Shown here one piece after another: positions 54,180 to 61,137 of a stretch of 64,000 bases of DNA (the first letter of the stretch is position 1; every line of letters begins with the position of its first letter). A program made the translations under genes and the position numbers. The notes below the pieces were generated by a model. That model was not told where the DNA came from. It was given only the letters and a program-made list of their open reading frames with translations, and ran no database searches. Source of the stretch: Lysinibacillus sp. KCTC 33748. Lineage in GTDB: Bacteria > Bacillota > Bacilli > Bacillales_A > Planococcaceae. The stretch is from the NCBI RefSeq assembly GCF_002237755.1, contig NZ_MWSJ01000019.1, positions 1 to 64,000 on the forward strand, written 5' to 3'.

Positions 54180-54920
54180 ATGAAGAAAGTCTTGGAAGTT
54201 ATACTCTGTTTCTTTGTAGGAGTATTTTTATTTGGAATTTTTGCAATCACTTTTCAAGTAATAGGAGGAGATAGTACTAATAAAGCTGCTATAATAGGTG
54301 GAGTATTAAGTATGCTGGGGGGCGCAATAGGGGCATTCGGTGCTTATTTTATTGCGAGATGGCAAATGAATGTCTTATTAGAAAGGCAATACGAGAAAGA
54401 AAAAAATAAATTAGCTTGGGAAATTAGGGTAAATAAAAAATTAGAGGTAGTACAAATTCTAAATAACAAAATCAATGATTTAGATTTATTTTGGAAGGAA
54501 TATACAAGTCATAGTGTAGATTTGGGATTATTCTTGGAAAGAATAATTGCTGAGGATCCTGAAATTAAAGAAATAGAATTGTCACGAGATAATTTAAATA
54601 AAGGTATGAAATTTATAGAGAAATTAACAGATTTTGTATTTGCATTTAAAATATTTTTCTCTTATAAATCTTTTTACAGTGAAGATTTTCTAAGTTTATT
54701 AAATGAAATCGAAGATGATTTAATTGAATCTTATACAATTATTATAGAACTTATACCACATGATCATTTGAAAATAGAATACTCTACCGAAGAATTCTTT
54801 AATAACTGGTTTGAGGAAAAGGCTGAACTAGATAAAGAGATTCATGAGTTGAATTCTAAGTTTAATGAACTATTGGAACATCTTATCAGCGAAATATCCG
54901 AGATGTTACCAAGTGAGTAA
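54180..54920 (+). CDS. Two-TM membrane protein, cassette family A, copy 1
   Basis: 246 residues. TM1 at 4-28 (VILCFFVGVFLFGIFAITFQ) and TM2 at 38-60 with the motif IIGGVLSMLGGAIGAFGAYF IAR; the remaining 185 residues are charged and helical, probably cytosolic. Paralogous to the gene at 58486: both have IIGG-x5-GGAIGA-x2-AY-x-IAR-x-Q. Membrane cargo in this prophage position is often superinfection exclusion; that function is inferred. Confidence 0.68.
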   Translation: MKKVLEVILCFFVGVFLFGIFAITFQVIGGDSTNKAAIIGGVLSMLGGAIGAFGAYFIARWQMNVLLERQYEKEKNKLAWEIRVNKKLEVVQILNNKINDLDLFWKEYTSHSVDLGLFLERIIAEDPEIKEIELSRDNLNKGMKFIEKLTDFVFAFKIFFSYKSFYSEDFLSLLNEIEDDLIESYTIIIELIPHDHLKIEYSTEEFFNNWFEEKAELDKEIHELNSKFNELLEHLISEISEMLPSE

Positions 54921-54998
54921 TAATGACAAACTTTAAAACTGATTAAGATCGAAACAGTAAATAGATGTGATTTTTGTTTTTCTTCATATTTCTTATAA

Positions 54999-55026
54999 TT
55001 ACAATCTATCCCATTTATCCTATGAT
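54999..55026 (+). promoter_or_regulatory. Cassette promoter
   Basis: TTACAA, 16 bp, TATGAT. It closely matches the promoter at 56333-56360 in sequence across the whole element (both contain CCATTTATC.TATGAT followed by a purine-rich leader). Confidence 0.55.
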
Positions 55027-55050
55027 ATAGGTAGATGGGAGGTGAATAGT

Positions 55051-55293
55051 TTGAGTAAGGAAAAGGTTATATCAATGTCGGAAGATAAGGGTACAAATTC
55101 TAACTACTGTGATTGCGGAAATAAATTAAGTTACCAATCAGAGTGGTCTAGGTTATCTGATTCGTACGATAGTAATACTCCATCGTATGATTTAATATAT
55201 CAACGAATATACAAAGAGGATCGCGAGCCGAAATATGTTTGCGATAAATGCGGAACACGCGTATTTGTTGTTCCTGATTACGCTTTAAAATAA
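55051..55293 (+). CDS. Zinc-ribbon protein, cassette gene
   Basis: 80 residues from TTG 55051, behind GGGAGGTG. Two CxC/CxxC knuckles: YCDCGNKLSYQ and YVCDKCGTRVFVV, one structural zinc site. Soluble. Function unknown. Confidence 0.6.
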   Translation: MSKEKVISMSEDKGTNSNYCDCGNKLSYQSEWSRLSDSYDSNTPSYDLIYQRIYKEDREPKYVCDKCGTRVFVVPDYALK

Positions 55294-55308
55294 CTCACGA
55301 AGAAAAGT

Positions 55309-55336
55309 CACACTCACAATGAGTTGTGGCTTTTTA
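55309..55336 (+). terminator. Cassette terminator 2
   Basis: CACACTCACAATGAGTTGTG hairpin with T5. It is followed by the long repeat shared with 58359. Confidence 0.7.
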
Positions 55337-55385
55337 TTATGCCTTGAGGGGGTAGATTATTTCGCAAACAAGCATGAGAGGCTAC
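55329..55385 (+). repeat. 57-bp direct repeat, copy 1 (partner 58359-58415)
   Basis: Begins GCTTTTTATTATGCCTTGAG and ends GCATGAGAGGCTAC. One mismatch in 57 with 58359-58415, 3.0 kb away. It includes the start of a second terminator (GAGGCTACTAAATTGGTAGTC). A ready substrate for homologous exchange of the cassettes between. Confidence 0.9.
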
Positions 55386-55485
55386 TAAATTGGTAGTCTC
55401 TTTATAATTTTTTAGTGACTTTCCTAATACTTTAATTTATCCTTAAAAAAGGATTATTGACTAACATTAGGAAAGTGGGATTAAA

Positions 55486-56292
55486 TTGTTTAAATGGATT
55501 GAAAAGAAAGATTTATTTTATTGGCTTCTCTTTGTAATAATGATTTACTTACTGTCGTCAGATATTGGACAGTACGATCGTTTTTTATTAGATAATTGGG
55601 CTTTTGCTGGAACGATTGTTTCGATTATTTTAGCTGTTATTGCCATTTTATATACATTTGATCAAAGTTCTACTACAGTAGCTTCAACTAAGAAGCTTGA
55701 AGATTCTGCAGATAGAGTTGAGGCAGCAACAAAAGAACTTGAAGGTAACAATATTAGAATAGTTGTAGATGATTTAGAAGATCGACTGAATAAAATTCTC
55801 CGAGAAGTGAAACAAGGAATTCAAGATGACATTAATGAAAATATCACAAATCCATTAAGAGACCTTGTAAATTTAGGGAAAGCAACTTCATTTGATAAAA
55901 ATTTCAATATACTTTCAGATGAAGATTGGAAAAAGTATATATATAATAATATTGTTAAAGAAGATATAAGTACAGAAGGTGTAACAATATTATACGTTTA
56001 TTATTTATATGTAAATGATAAAATATATTCCCACGAAAAAACAAAAAAGATGTTAGAGAGTATCGGATATGAAAAAAGTCTTATTTTGCTTGGATGTGGA
56101 GTTTTGCAAGGCCAAGTTAGATTATTAGCTTCTTTAAATGTGTTGGAATACGCTAAATTCGATGAAGATACACAGGTTGGTAAATTTACTAAATTAAACG
56201 AAATGTTGAAAAATGAAATTGAAATGATTGTTAATAAAAAAGAAGAAAAAGTAATACGATTGATGGAAAAATTTGATGATTTATTTAAATGA
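55486..56292 (+). CDS. Membrane protein, cassette gene
   Basis: 268 residues from TTG 55486. Two N-terminal TM segments (LFYWLLFVIMIYLLS and GTIVSIILAVIAILYTF), a coiled coil (KKLEDSADRVEAATKELEGN) and a helical cytosolic region. Own upstream terminator and downstream promoter for the next gene. Function unknown; topology resembles family A. Confidence 0.62.
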   Translation: MFKWIEKKDLFYWLLFVIMIYLLSSDIGQYDRFLLDNWAFAGTIVSIILAVIAILYTFDQSSTTVASTKKLEDSADRVEAATKELEGNNIRIVVDDLEDRLNKILREVKQGIQDDINENITNPLRDLVNLGKATSFDKNFNILSDEDWKKYIYNNIVKEDISTEGVTILYVYYLYVNDKIYSHEKTKKMLESIGYEKSLILLGCGVLQGQVRLLASLNVLEYAKFDEDTQVGKFTKLNEMLKNEIEMIVNKKEEKVIRLMEKFDDLFK

Positions 56293-56332
56293 TAAACTAT
56301 TCAATAGTTTATTATCTTTATATTTCATGTAA

Positions 56333-56360
56333 TGACAATTCATTCCATTTATCTTATGAT
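56333..56360 (+). promoter_or_regulatory. Cassette promoter
   Basis: TGACAA, 16 bp, TATGAT; homologous to the element at 54999-55026. Confidence 0.55.
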
Positions 56361-56384
56361 AATAGTACATAGGAGGTGTATGAA

Positions 56385-56783
56385 ATGCCAAGTATCAGTC
56401 GTAAGTATGGTAAAAATTTGTTTAATATTAGTGAAATTATGGAACAATATAAGGATGTAAAGTCCTTAGAAATATTAAATGCTAATGAATTAGATATAAT
56501 GATTAGTACAACAGAATATGAAATTCAAAGAGCAACATCTAATAAGGGTTTATTTTTATCAACTTTAAGTATTGTATTTGCTTTATTACTTGTATTAGTG
56601 ACGAATTTCGTGAACATTGGGCCAAAATCTACATATACTGTGACAAATTCTACTGTGCCAACATTTGTATTGATTATTACATATGTAATTTTAATGATAG
56701 TTTATTATTTTGTTACAGTGAATAATATTAAAAAAAATTACGATTATTTAAATAAACTTAGGTTTGTAAGAGAAAATAAGTAA
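56385..56783 (+). CDS. Two-TM membrane protein, cassette gene
   Basis: 132 residues from ATG 56385 (AGGAGG 8 bases upstream). TM segments LFLSTLSIVFALLLVLVTNF and VLIITYVILMIVYYFVTVNN, with a helical cytosolic N-terminus. Function unknown. Confidence 0.62.
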   Translation: MPSISRKYGKNLFNISEIMEQYKDVKSLEILNANELDIMISTTEYEIQRATSNKGLFLSTLSIVFALLLVLVTNFVNIGPKSTYTVTNSTVPTFVLIITYVILMIVYYFVTVNNIKKNYDYLNKLRFVRENK

Positions 56784-56798
56784 TTAATTACACAGAGT

Positions 56799-56824
56799 CA
56801 CATCTAACAAGGTGTGGCTTTTTA
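56799..56824 (+). terminator. Cassette terminator 3
   Basis: CACATCTAACAAGGTGTG plus GCTTTTTAT, almost identical to terminator 1. Confidence 0.7.
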
Positions 56825-56914
56825 TTCTTGCTAATTACTTTTGTTTATCCTCCGAATCATTTACAATATTCATTGTAAAAATAGTTAATTTTAGGATAAA
56901 AGGAGTAGATACAT

Positions 56915-57739
56915 ATGCAAGTATTTTTAAGTTGGTCAGGTAAAGAAAGTAAGCAGTTGGCTGCAATTTTTAAAGAATGGTTACCAAACGTGCTACAATT
57001 TGTAGAACCGTATATGTCAGCCAAAGATATTTCTTTTGGAGAGAGATGGAATAACAATATTACAGGAAATCTCCAAGAATCTTCATATGGATTAATTTTT
57101 GTCACACCTTCAAATATTAATGCTCCATGGATCAATTTCGAAGCAGGTGCTTTATCTAAAACGTTAGATTCTAAAGTTGTACCAATTTTGTATAATGCAA
57201 ACGTTATGATGTTAAATGAAGGACCGTTGAAACAATTTCAATCTGCCACAAACTTGGATAGAGAAAATGTATTTGGTTTATTAAAAAGTATAAATAATGC
57301 TAATGAACAAGGGAGTCTAGATGAAAGTAGACTAGTCAAGGCATTTGATATGTGGTGGGGGGATTTGGAGAAATCGATAAATGAGATAGTTGAAGAGACA
57401 ATATCAGAAGATACTTCAAATGCCGAAGAGCCTAGTGAGAAAGAAATATTAAGTGTTATTTATTCGAAATTAACTGAGCAAGAAAAACTACTCAAAATGA
57501 ACCGAAACCTTACAAGTCATGATTTTAGTCAAGAAATGGATATAAATGTCCTTCTAGACTTAGAAAATGGGTTAGTGGCTCTTGAAATGTGTGTAAACGA
57601 AATAAACGAAGGTGCTTATGACGATGGAGTTAAATTATTTGTAAAGAATGGATCCAAAAATTTAAGTAAAGCTATATCTTATCTTAAAAGAAGATTTAGA
57701 TTTAATGAATTAAAAGATATACCAAAACCAAATCGATGA
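56915..57739 (+). CDS. TIR-domain protein, probable prophage defence effector
   Basis: 274 residues. TIR domain at 1-140: MQVFLSWSGKESKQLAAIFK (the bA strand and BB region), SYGLIFVTPSNINAPWINFE AGAL with the candidate NADase glutamate at E76, and KVVPILYN. The C-terminal 130 residues are helical with no further catalytic domain. Prokaryotic TIR proteins commonly hydrolyse NAD+ to abort infection or make signal molecules (Thoeris, Pycsar/CBASS TIR effectors). No ThsA-like partner is adjacent. Confidence 0.82.
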   Translation: MQVFLSWSGKESKQLAAIFKEWLPNVLQFVEPYMSAKDISFGERWNNNITGNLQESSYGLIFVTPSNINAPWINFEAGALSKTLDSKVVPILYNANVMMLNEGPLKQFQSATNLDRENVFGLLKSINNANEQGSLDESRLVKAFDMWWGDLEKSINEIVEETISEDTSNAEEPSEKEILSVIYSKLTEQEKLLKMNRNLTSHDFSQEMDINVLLDLENGLVALEMCVNEINEGAYDDGVKLFVKNGSKNLSKAISYLKRRFRFNELKDIPKPNR

Positions 57740-57798
57740 AAATTATTTCTAAATGAAATCTACAGGAGTAAATATATATCCTTACAAAGAGATTAAGT

Positions 57799-57822
57799 CA
57801 CATCCTAAGATGTGGCTTTTTA
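57799..57822 (+). terminator. Cassette terminator 4
   Basis: Perfect CACATC/GATGTG stem, loop CTAA, followed by GCTTTTTATTATGCC. Confidence 0.75.
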
Positions 57823-57949
57823 TTATGCCTAAAGGAAGGAGGAAGGGAATAGTGACTAAATTATTGTTGCTTCTTCTATATTTGATTAAGCAGGGTTCTA
57901 ATAGGTATTAGAACAAGTAATTACAAAAACACTCAAAGGAGAAGGATAA

Positions 57950-58282
57950 ATGACTAACACACCAAACAACCGACCATTAACAACAGAGGAAACTTACCGA
58001 GTGGTAAACGAAATGATGCGTAAAGTATTTAAAGACCCATATGATTTTGAAGATTATATGTATCAAACTATAGGAAATATTCATTTTGATAAAATGAAAC
58101 CATGGGATGATTTCACAAGCGTTGAAGATGTTTATGAACGAGTAAACAAGAAGATTGAACAAATAACTTTCTTAGAGATGGATGCTATTCTTGCAATAGT
58201 GAATAGTGATTTATGGCAAACTCTATTACAAGAGAAGCAAGCAAAGCAGATTCCTAATTGGGATATTTCCACGCCAATTTAG
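57950..58282 (+). CDS. Small soluble cassette protein
   Basis: 110 residues behind AAAGGAGAAGG: NRPLTTEETYRVVNEMMRKV, FKDPYDFEDYMYQTIGNIHF. Acidic and helical. Function unknown; a 19-codon leucine-rich open stretch precedes it at about 57852 and may be a leader. Confidence 0.6.
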   Translation: MTNTPNNRPLTTEETYRVVNEMMRKVFKDPYDFEDYMYQTIGNIHFDKMKPWDDFTSVEDVYERVNKKIEQITFLEMDAILAIVNSDLWQTLLQEKQAKQIPNWDISTPI

Positions 58283-58336
58283 GAAGTGGTAGGATGATGC
58301 TTGTGCAAATGGATTAGTGTAACACCTAACATCCAA

Positions 58337-58366
58337 AGCTGGTAACGTAATGTTATCGGCTTTTTA
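58337..58366 (+). terminator. Cassette terminator 5
   Basis: AGCTGGTAAC/GTTATCGGCT stem with a 5-base loop and T-run. Confidence 0.7.
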
Positions 58367-58415
58367 TTATGCCTTGAGGGGGTAGCTTATTTCGCAAACA
58401 AGCATGAGAGGCTAC
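58359..58415 (+). repeat. 57-bp direct repeat, copy 2 (partner 55329-55385)
   Basis: Same sequence as copy 1 with one change (GGTAGC for GGTAGA). It again follows a cassette terminator and precedes a membrane-protein gene. Confidence 0.9.
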
Positions 58416-58485
58416 ATTCGTAAGAGAGTAGTCTTTATTACGTTCCCATGATACTATTAATTTAGTAAATTATGGGGGTTTGAAA

Positions 58486-59268
58486 GTGGAAAAAGGCGAG
58501 AAAAATTTATTGATTTTTTTAAGTGCATTAGCTGGAGCAACATTCTTCGCAGTTATAATTTTAACAATACTTGCATACCAAATTGGTGTTGAAAAACTTG
58601 AAGCAGATAATAAAAGCGTTATTATAGGTGGATTGTTTAGTCTTGGTGGAGGTGCAATAGGTGCTTTATCAGCATACTTGATAGCTCGGATGCAATTAAC
58701 AAAACAATTAGAGTTACAAGATGAAAAAGATAGAAAAAGAATTTTGTTAGAAATAAAAATGAAGAAAGCAGAAGAGGTTCTTGAAATCTTATATCAAACT
58801 AGATCAATATATTTTGAGTTACAAGGTTCATGGGCAGGCTATTTATTAGATCAAAATAATTACATGAAAAACTGTGTAAGAAATAAAGAGGAAGTAAACT
58901 ATGATGATTTTTTAAATAAAGGATTGATAGGGCAACTAGAATTACATAGAGATAGATTTATAAATAAGTATGGTGAGTGTTATATTTATAAGAGCTATTT
59001 TAAAGATCTAATCACAAACATAGAAGAATGTCACACCGAATATTTTAAGGATTTAACACTAAATATTAATGGCGTTCTAATGCATTTTTCGGGTACAAAT
59101 TATAGATATACAAATTATATAGACATGTATAGAGATATAAAGTACTTGATTAAAGAAGTAGATGATAGGTTTGACTTGGTTTATACAAAAATATTGGAAC
59201 ATATTAAATCTTTCGAGGAAGAACTACAAGAACAATATAATAATTTCGAAAACAGTAATAATAATTAG
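58486..59268 (+). CDS. Two-TM membrane protein, cassette family A, copy 2
   Basis: About 260 residues from GTG 58486 (TTG 58480 possible). TM1 NLLIFLSALAGATFFAVIIL; TM2 with IIGGLFSLGGGAIGALSAYL IAR; then a long charged helical cytosolic region. Paralogue of the gene at 54180 with the TM2 motif nearly identical and the C-terminal region strongly diverged, suggesting a conserved membrane anchor and a changing specificity region. Confidence 0.68.
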   Translation: MEKGEKNLLIFLSALAGATFFAVIILTILAYQIGVEKLEADNKSVIIGGLFSLGGGAIGALSAYLIARMQLTKQLELQDEKDRKRILLEIKMKKAEEVLEILYQTRSIYFELQGSWAGYLLDQNNYMKNCVRNKEEVNYDDFLNKGLIGQLELHRDRFINKYGECYIYKSYFKDLITNIEECHTEYFKDLTLNINGVLMHFSGTNYRYTNYIDMYRDIKYLIKEVDDRFDLVYTKILEHIKSFEEELQEQYNNFENSNNN

Positions 59269-59280
59269 TTATACATATGT

Positions 59281-59310
59281 CACATCTACAAGGTGTGGCT
59301 TCTATTTTTA
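59281..59310 (+). terminator. Cassette terminator 6
   Basis: CACATCTACAAGGTGTGGCT followed by TCTATTTTTA. Confidence 0.65.
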
Positions 59311-59339
59311 ATAATTGCAGTAAGCATTGGAGATTTATA

Positions 59340-59870
59340 ATGAAAAGAAGAGTTATGAAATTTAAAAACATACGTATTCAGAAATTGGCTGAATTTTATA
59401 TACTGCTAGGACTATCTATTGTCTTTTCCTTAATATTAACAAAATTATGTATTGAAAATAATAGATTATTCTCTGATATTTTTAATTACCTTAGTGCAGG
59501 TGAAATGACGATATTTATAATTGCTTTAGTAGTACTAATACAAGGCCTTTATATCTTCAGTAATCCTGAAACTATCACTCATAGTGAACTAAAAAAGTTA
59601 CGTGTCATGATAAATTATTTAATTATTCTCACCTTTATATGGAATTTTCATGCCTTTAATAATAAAGGAGGAGAATTTAAAGAAATATATACCTATTATT
59701 ATGTATGTTTGTTCACTATATTTTGGCTATCGATTTTATATGAATTTACCAAATTAATTAAAGCTATTAAAAGTATTTTAAAAAATAATGTTACTGATAG
59801 TAAGGATAGACTTTCTATAGTAATTACTTTAATTGCAACCTTAATTTCTGCAATCGCATTATTTAAATAA
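59340..59870 (+). CDS. Polytopic membrane protein, cassette gene
   Basis: 176 residues from ATG 59340 (TTGGAGA upstream). Four or five TM segments (FYILLGLSIVFSLILTKL, MTIFIIALVVLIQGLYIFS, YYVCLFTIFWLSILYEF, LSIVITLIATLISAIALF). Function unknown; last gene of the array. Confidence 0.62.
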   Translation: MKRRVMKFKNIRIQKLAEFYILLGLSIVFSLILTKLCIENNRLFSDIFNYLSAGEMTIFIIALVVLIQGLYIFSNPETITHSELKKLRVMINYLIILTFIWNFHAFNNKGGEFKEIYTYYYVCLFTIFWLSILYEFTKLIKAIKSILKNNVTDSKDRLSIVITLIATLISAIALFK

Positions 59871-59883
59871 TATACATATAAGT

Positions 59884-59908
59884 CATTCCTATTCAGGTAT
59901 GGCTTTTT
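59884..59908 (+). terminator. Cassette terminator 7
   Basis: CATTCCT/AGGTATG stem, loop ATTC, then GCTTTTTATTATGCCTTGA, which repeats the start of the 57-bp element. Confidence 0.7.
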
Positions 59909-59973
59909 ATTATGCCTTGAAGACTGTATATCCTATCGACCATCAAATAATCGTAGGCGTTAATCGTGGGGTT

Positions 59974-60078
59974 ATGAATAAGGTGTGCAGTCTTGAAGAT
60001 ATAAAGTCGAAAGCTAAACAGACTATAAAAGCTAATGAGCAAATCATTATAAATTGTGGAGGGCTGAATAATGATTAA
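59974..60078 (+). CDS. Possible small phage ORF before the HNH gene
   Basis: 34 codons: MNKVCSLEDIKSKAKQTIKA, NEQIIINCGGLNND. Overlaps the start of the HNH gene. No strong Shine-Dalgarno; may not be real. Confidence 0.3.
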   Translation: MNKVCSLEDIKSKAKQTIKANEQIIINCGGLNND

Positions 60079-60391
60079 AGAAGCACGTAAACAAGAGCTG
60101 ATAAAGCATATCCTTGATGGTAAGCTTATGAAGTTCTATAAATCAAACGAGTGGATGCAGTTACGACAAGAAGCTTTGAAGCGTGACAACTTTGAATGTC
60201 AATTATGTAAAGCAGTTGGTCGCTATCACAAAGCTGAGAATGTTCATCATATAAAAGAAGTAAAGACTCATCCATATCTGTCATTGACTCTAAACAACTT
60301 ACAATGCTTATGCATTAAATGCCATAACGAAGTACATGATCGTTTGGAAATAACGCGTAAAAATAAATATGCAAATGACGAGAGGTGGTAG
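60071..60391 (+). CDS. HNH endonuclease of the packaging module
   Basis: 106 residues: FYKSNEWMQLRQEALKRDNF, ECQLCKAVGRYHKAENVHHI, LQCLCIKCHNEVHDR. All HNH and zinc-ligand Cys pairs are present. In cos-type siphophages such HNH proteins lie just upstream of the terminase genes and are needed, with the terminase, for specific cleavage at cos. Confidence 0.9.
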   Translation: MIKEARKQELIKHILDGKLMKFYKSNEWMQLRQEALKRDNFECQLCKAVGRYHKAENVHHIKEVKTHPYLSLTLNNLQCLCIKCHNEVHDRLEITRKNKYANDERW

Positions 60392-60393
60392 GG

Positions 60394-60702
60394 ATGCAAG
60401 TTACTGATGGCACATGGACATATGATACAGATGTTATCAATGCTGCAATTACAAATGAGTATCGTGATTGGTATGAGCGAGACATGCTGAATGCTTTTAC
60501 TCGTTACGCTTACTATCGATACAAACAGATAAGAGATTGTGTCAATACTCGTAAGTGCAAACACATGACGATTGATAAGGTGCGAGAACAATTGAAAATC
60601 AATAACAAATTTGATTTCACATGTAATTTGTTATCGATTTCTGCCGAAGAAATTTGGTACATCGTTGACTTCGCTGATCAGCATTTGAAATACGTAAAAT
60701 AA
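60394..60702 (+). CDS. Phage protein between HNH and terminase
   Basis: 102 residues from ATG 60394 (GAGGTGG upstream): MQVTDGTWTYDTDVINAAIT, RDMLNAFTRYAYYRYKQIRD. Soluble, aromatic-rich. Function unknown. Confidence 0.6.
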   Translation: MQVTDGTWTYDTDVINAAITNEYRDWYERDMLNAFTRYAYYRYKQIRDCVNTRKCKHMTIDKVREQLKINNKFDFTCNLLSISAEEIWYIVDFADQHLKYVK

Positions 60703-60808
60703 ATACCCCCCGGTCAAAAAATTTCGGCTTTTTTAAGGGATTCGTTCAACGGGTAGGGTTCTGTACTCGCAAATTTTTTTTGGATTTTTCTCGCGTAAGG
60801 GGGGGTAT
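60703..60808. other. Candidate cos (packaging) region
   Basis: Bounded by a 9-bp inverted repeat, ATACCCCCC (60703-60711) and GGGGGGTAT (60800-60808), enclosing a non-coding AT-rich stretch with long T-runs, directly between the HNH and TerS genes. That is where cos lies in several HNH-containing cos phages. The cut position cannot be told from this sequence. Confidence 0.45.
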
Positions 60809-61136
60809 GGTGAATAAAAGAAAATTAAATGCGATAAAAAAAGAGTTGATGGCGCTCATCGATAAAAATAGAAATATCGAAGTTGAGAAGGTAGAACGTT
60901 ATATTAATCTTATAGAGATATATTATATGTTAGATGCAGCGATAGAAGAATTTGGTGTGATGATTACAACAGAAAATGGCTCGTAAAAATTTACCAAACC
61001 TAATCCGGCCATCGCAGAGAAAAATAAAATTAATGCTTCGTTAATCGCTCTTGGTAAAGATTTAGGTTTGGATAAACCATTACCGTCACAGACTACAACT
61101 AATGGTGGTAGTGATAGTAGAAGTGATTTGACTTAA
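60807..61136 (+). pseudogene. Terminase small subunit (P27-like) with in-frame TAA
   Basis: 110 codons in one frame: KRKLNAIKKELMALIDKNRN, IEVEKVERYINLIEIYYMLD, GVMITTENGS, then TAA at 60984-60986, then KFTKPNPAIAEKNKINASLI ALGKDLGL.... The P27 pattern (ITTENG followed by NPA...) continues in the same frame after the stop, so a single-base change to TAA (from TAC or TAT, for example) is the simplest explanation. The upstream 59-residue product may be non-functional. Confidence 0.75.
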
Positions 61137-61137
61137 C

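Noticed and set aside
60984..60986. Programmed readthrough of TAA in TerS
   Set aside because: No selenocysteine/pyrrolysine signal or typical readthrough context is visible; a point mutation or base error is simpler.
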